Below, piece by piece: positions 4,413 through 5,324 of a stretch of 5,324 bases of DNA; position 1 is the stretch's first letter; each line of letters opens with the position of its first letter. The translations under genes and the position numbers were made by a program. The notes under the pieces are model-generated. The model saw only the letters and a list, made by a program, of their open reading frames with translations. It had not been told where the DNA came from and did no database searches. Origin of the DNA: Actinomycetes bacterium (GTDB taxonomy: Bacteria > Actinomycetota > Acidimicrobiia > Acidimicrobiales > Palsa-688). The stretch lies in contig JAKABK010000168.1 of assembly GCA_021796905.1 (NCBI GenBank), positions 1-5,324 of the forward strand. The letters are read 5' to 3'.

Positions 4413-5324
4413 GTGTCCCGCCGAGCCGTCCTGCTCTTCGCCGGTCTCGGTGTGATCTGGGGGATCCCCTACCTGCTGATCAAGGTCGCGGTGGCCGAGA
4501 TCGACCCGGCGACACTGGTGTTCCTGCGCTGCGGGATCGGCGCGACGATCCTGGTGCCGCTCGCCGTGGCCCGCGGTCAGTTGCGCCCCGTGCTCTCGCA
4601 CTGGCGGGCGGTCCTCGCCTTCGCCGTAGCCGAGATCGCCGTACCGTTCCTCGCGCTCCCGACGGCCGAGAGGAGCCTCCCCAGCTCGGTGACCGGCCTG
4701 CTCGTCGCCGCCGTGCCCCTCGCCGGGGTGCCGATCGCCCGGGTGTTCGGCCGGCCACAGCACATCGGGCGGTCCGGGACGGTGGGGATGCTCCTCGGTC
4801 TGGCCGGGGTCGGCGCCCTGGTCGGCTTCGACCTGTCGCCGAACGAGGTCAGGGCCGTCGGTCTGCTCGTGCCGGTCGTCGTCGGCTACGCCCTCGGGCC
4901 GGCGATCGTGGACCGTCACCTCTCGGGGGTCCCGAGCCTCGGGGTGATCGGCTCCGCCCTCACCCTCGACGCCCTCGGTTACGCCCCGGCCGGGCTCGCC
5001 TCGTGGCCGGCTCACCTGGGGGCGGGACCGCTCGCGGCGGCAGTCGTGCTCGGCGTGGTCTGCACCGGGGCGGCGTTCATCGTGATGTTCGCCCTGATCG
5101 CCGAGGTGGGCCCGGTACGCGAGACGCTCGTGACCTACCTGAACCCGGCCGTCGCGGTCGTCCTCGGGGTGGCGCTGCTCGGGGAGCGGTTCACCTGGGC
5201 AACCGGCGTGGGCTTCGTGGCGATCCTCGGGGGCTCGTGGCTGGTCCTGCGCCGGCCTGCGCCCGCAGCGCCGGTCGGGCCCGCAGCGCCGGCAGCGCCG
5301 GTCGGGCCCGCAGCGCCGGCCGGG
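4413..5324 (+). CDS. EamA/DMT-superfamily transporter (3' end beyond window)
   Basis: An integral membrane carrier of the drug/metabolite transporter superfamily; family members move amino acids, metabolites or drugs, and the substrate here cannot be read. From GTG 4413 the frame stays open for 304 codons to the right edge. About ten hydrophobic segments are visible, roughly residues 5-25, 33-52, 66-84, 92-110, 121-138, 148-165, 174-195, 206-228, 237-257 and 263-280, matching two five-helix EamA repeats. Typical family blocks are IWGIPYLLIKVAV (about 15-27), the first-repeat SSVTGLLVAAVPL (about 91-103) and YLNPAVAVVLGVALLGERFT (about 242-261). After the last helix comes a Pro/Ala/Gly/Val tail made by a 27-bp tandem repeat. 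The start is chosen from the TACGAT box and because it puts SRRAVLL directly before helix 1. The long minus-strand frame opposite this gene is only its shadow. Confidence 0.92.
   Translation, partial: MSRRAVLLFAGLGVIWGIPYLLIKVAVAEIDPATLVFLRCGIGATILVPLAVARGQLRPVLSHWRAVLAFAVAEIAVPFLALPTAERSLPSSVTGLLVAAVPLAGVPIARVFGRPQHIGRSGTVGMLLGLAGVGALVGFDLSPNEVRAVGLLVPVVVGYALGPAIVDRHLSGVPSLGVIGSALTLDALGYAPAGLASWPAHLGAGPLAAAVVLGVVCTGAAFIVMFALIAEVGPVRETLVTYLNPAVAVVLGVALLGERFTWATGVGFVAILGGSWLVLRRPAPAAPVGPAAPAAPVGPAAPAG
5266..5319. repeat. Perfect 27-bp tandem repeat, two copies, at the 3' part of the transporter gene
   Basis: Copies span 5266-5292 and 5293-5319 and are identical. Each begins CAGCGCCGGTCGGGCCCG. 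The unit is a multiple of three, so it adds nine residues per copy (AAPVGPAAP-type) without breaking the frame. The shorter GCAGCGCCGG occurs within and between copies, and the array lies at the very edge of the window, so more units could follow. Confidence 0.9.

Noticed and set aside
4365..5015. Minus-strand 216-codon frame opposite the transporter
   Set aside because: Its translation is Arg/Asp/Gly/His-rich and lacks any domain. The opposite strand encodes clear EamA helices through the same bases.

Overview
The window looks like ordinary chromosome from a very GC-rich actinobacterium. The strong preference for G or C at the third codon position, GTG starts, a glutamine-type NadE and a small DLW-39-like peptide all point that way, and an Acidimicrobiia-like origin is my best guess. 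I see no rRNA, tRNA, transposase, integrase, CRISPR array or phage gene, and no stretch with foreign-looking base composition.

Left block (1-2338, + strand): a tightly packed run of four genes. It starts with the 3' part of nadE (glutamine-dependent NAD+ synthetase, cut by the left edge). Then come a TetR/AcrR regulator with a WHG-like C-terminal domain, an uncharacterised 184-residue protein with a tentative ferritin-like character, and a 24-residue membrane peptide resembling a shortened DLW-39 protein. The last three are joined by 4-base start/stop overlaps (GTGA, ATGA), so they are almost certainly co-transcribed. The run ends at a strong GC hairpin (2355-2380).

Middle block: a convergent gap (2339-2500) separates this operon from a minus-strand HAD-IB phosphatase-like gene (2501-3283) with a C-terminal membrane segment. 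A divergent promoter region (3284-3400) then leads to a two-gene partner-switching module on the + strand: a STAS anti-anti-sigma factor (3401-3739) and a GHKL anti-sigma kinase (3768-4253). In the known families the STAS protein binds the kinase when its serine is unphosphorylated, freeing a sigma factor. No sigma factor lies in this window.

Right block: a 159-base gap (4254-4412) with possible hairpins and a doubtful micro-ORF, then a GTG-started EamA/DMT-family transporter (4413 to the right edge). It is still open at the edge, and its Pro/Ala tail is encoded by a perfect 27-bp tandem repeat.

The most interesting signal is regulatory. TANGATC boxes stand 6-7 bases before a start codon in three places (minus strand before GTG 3283, plus strand before ATG 3357, plus strand before GTG 4413). 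This is the geometry of -10 elements of leaderless transcripts. The two divergent boxes also form a perfect 8-bp inverted repeat. I found no convincing wholly new multi-gene system.
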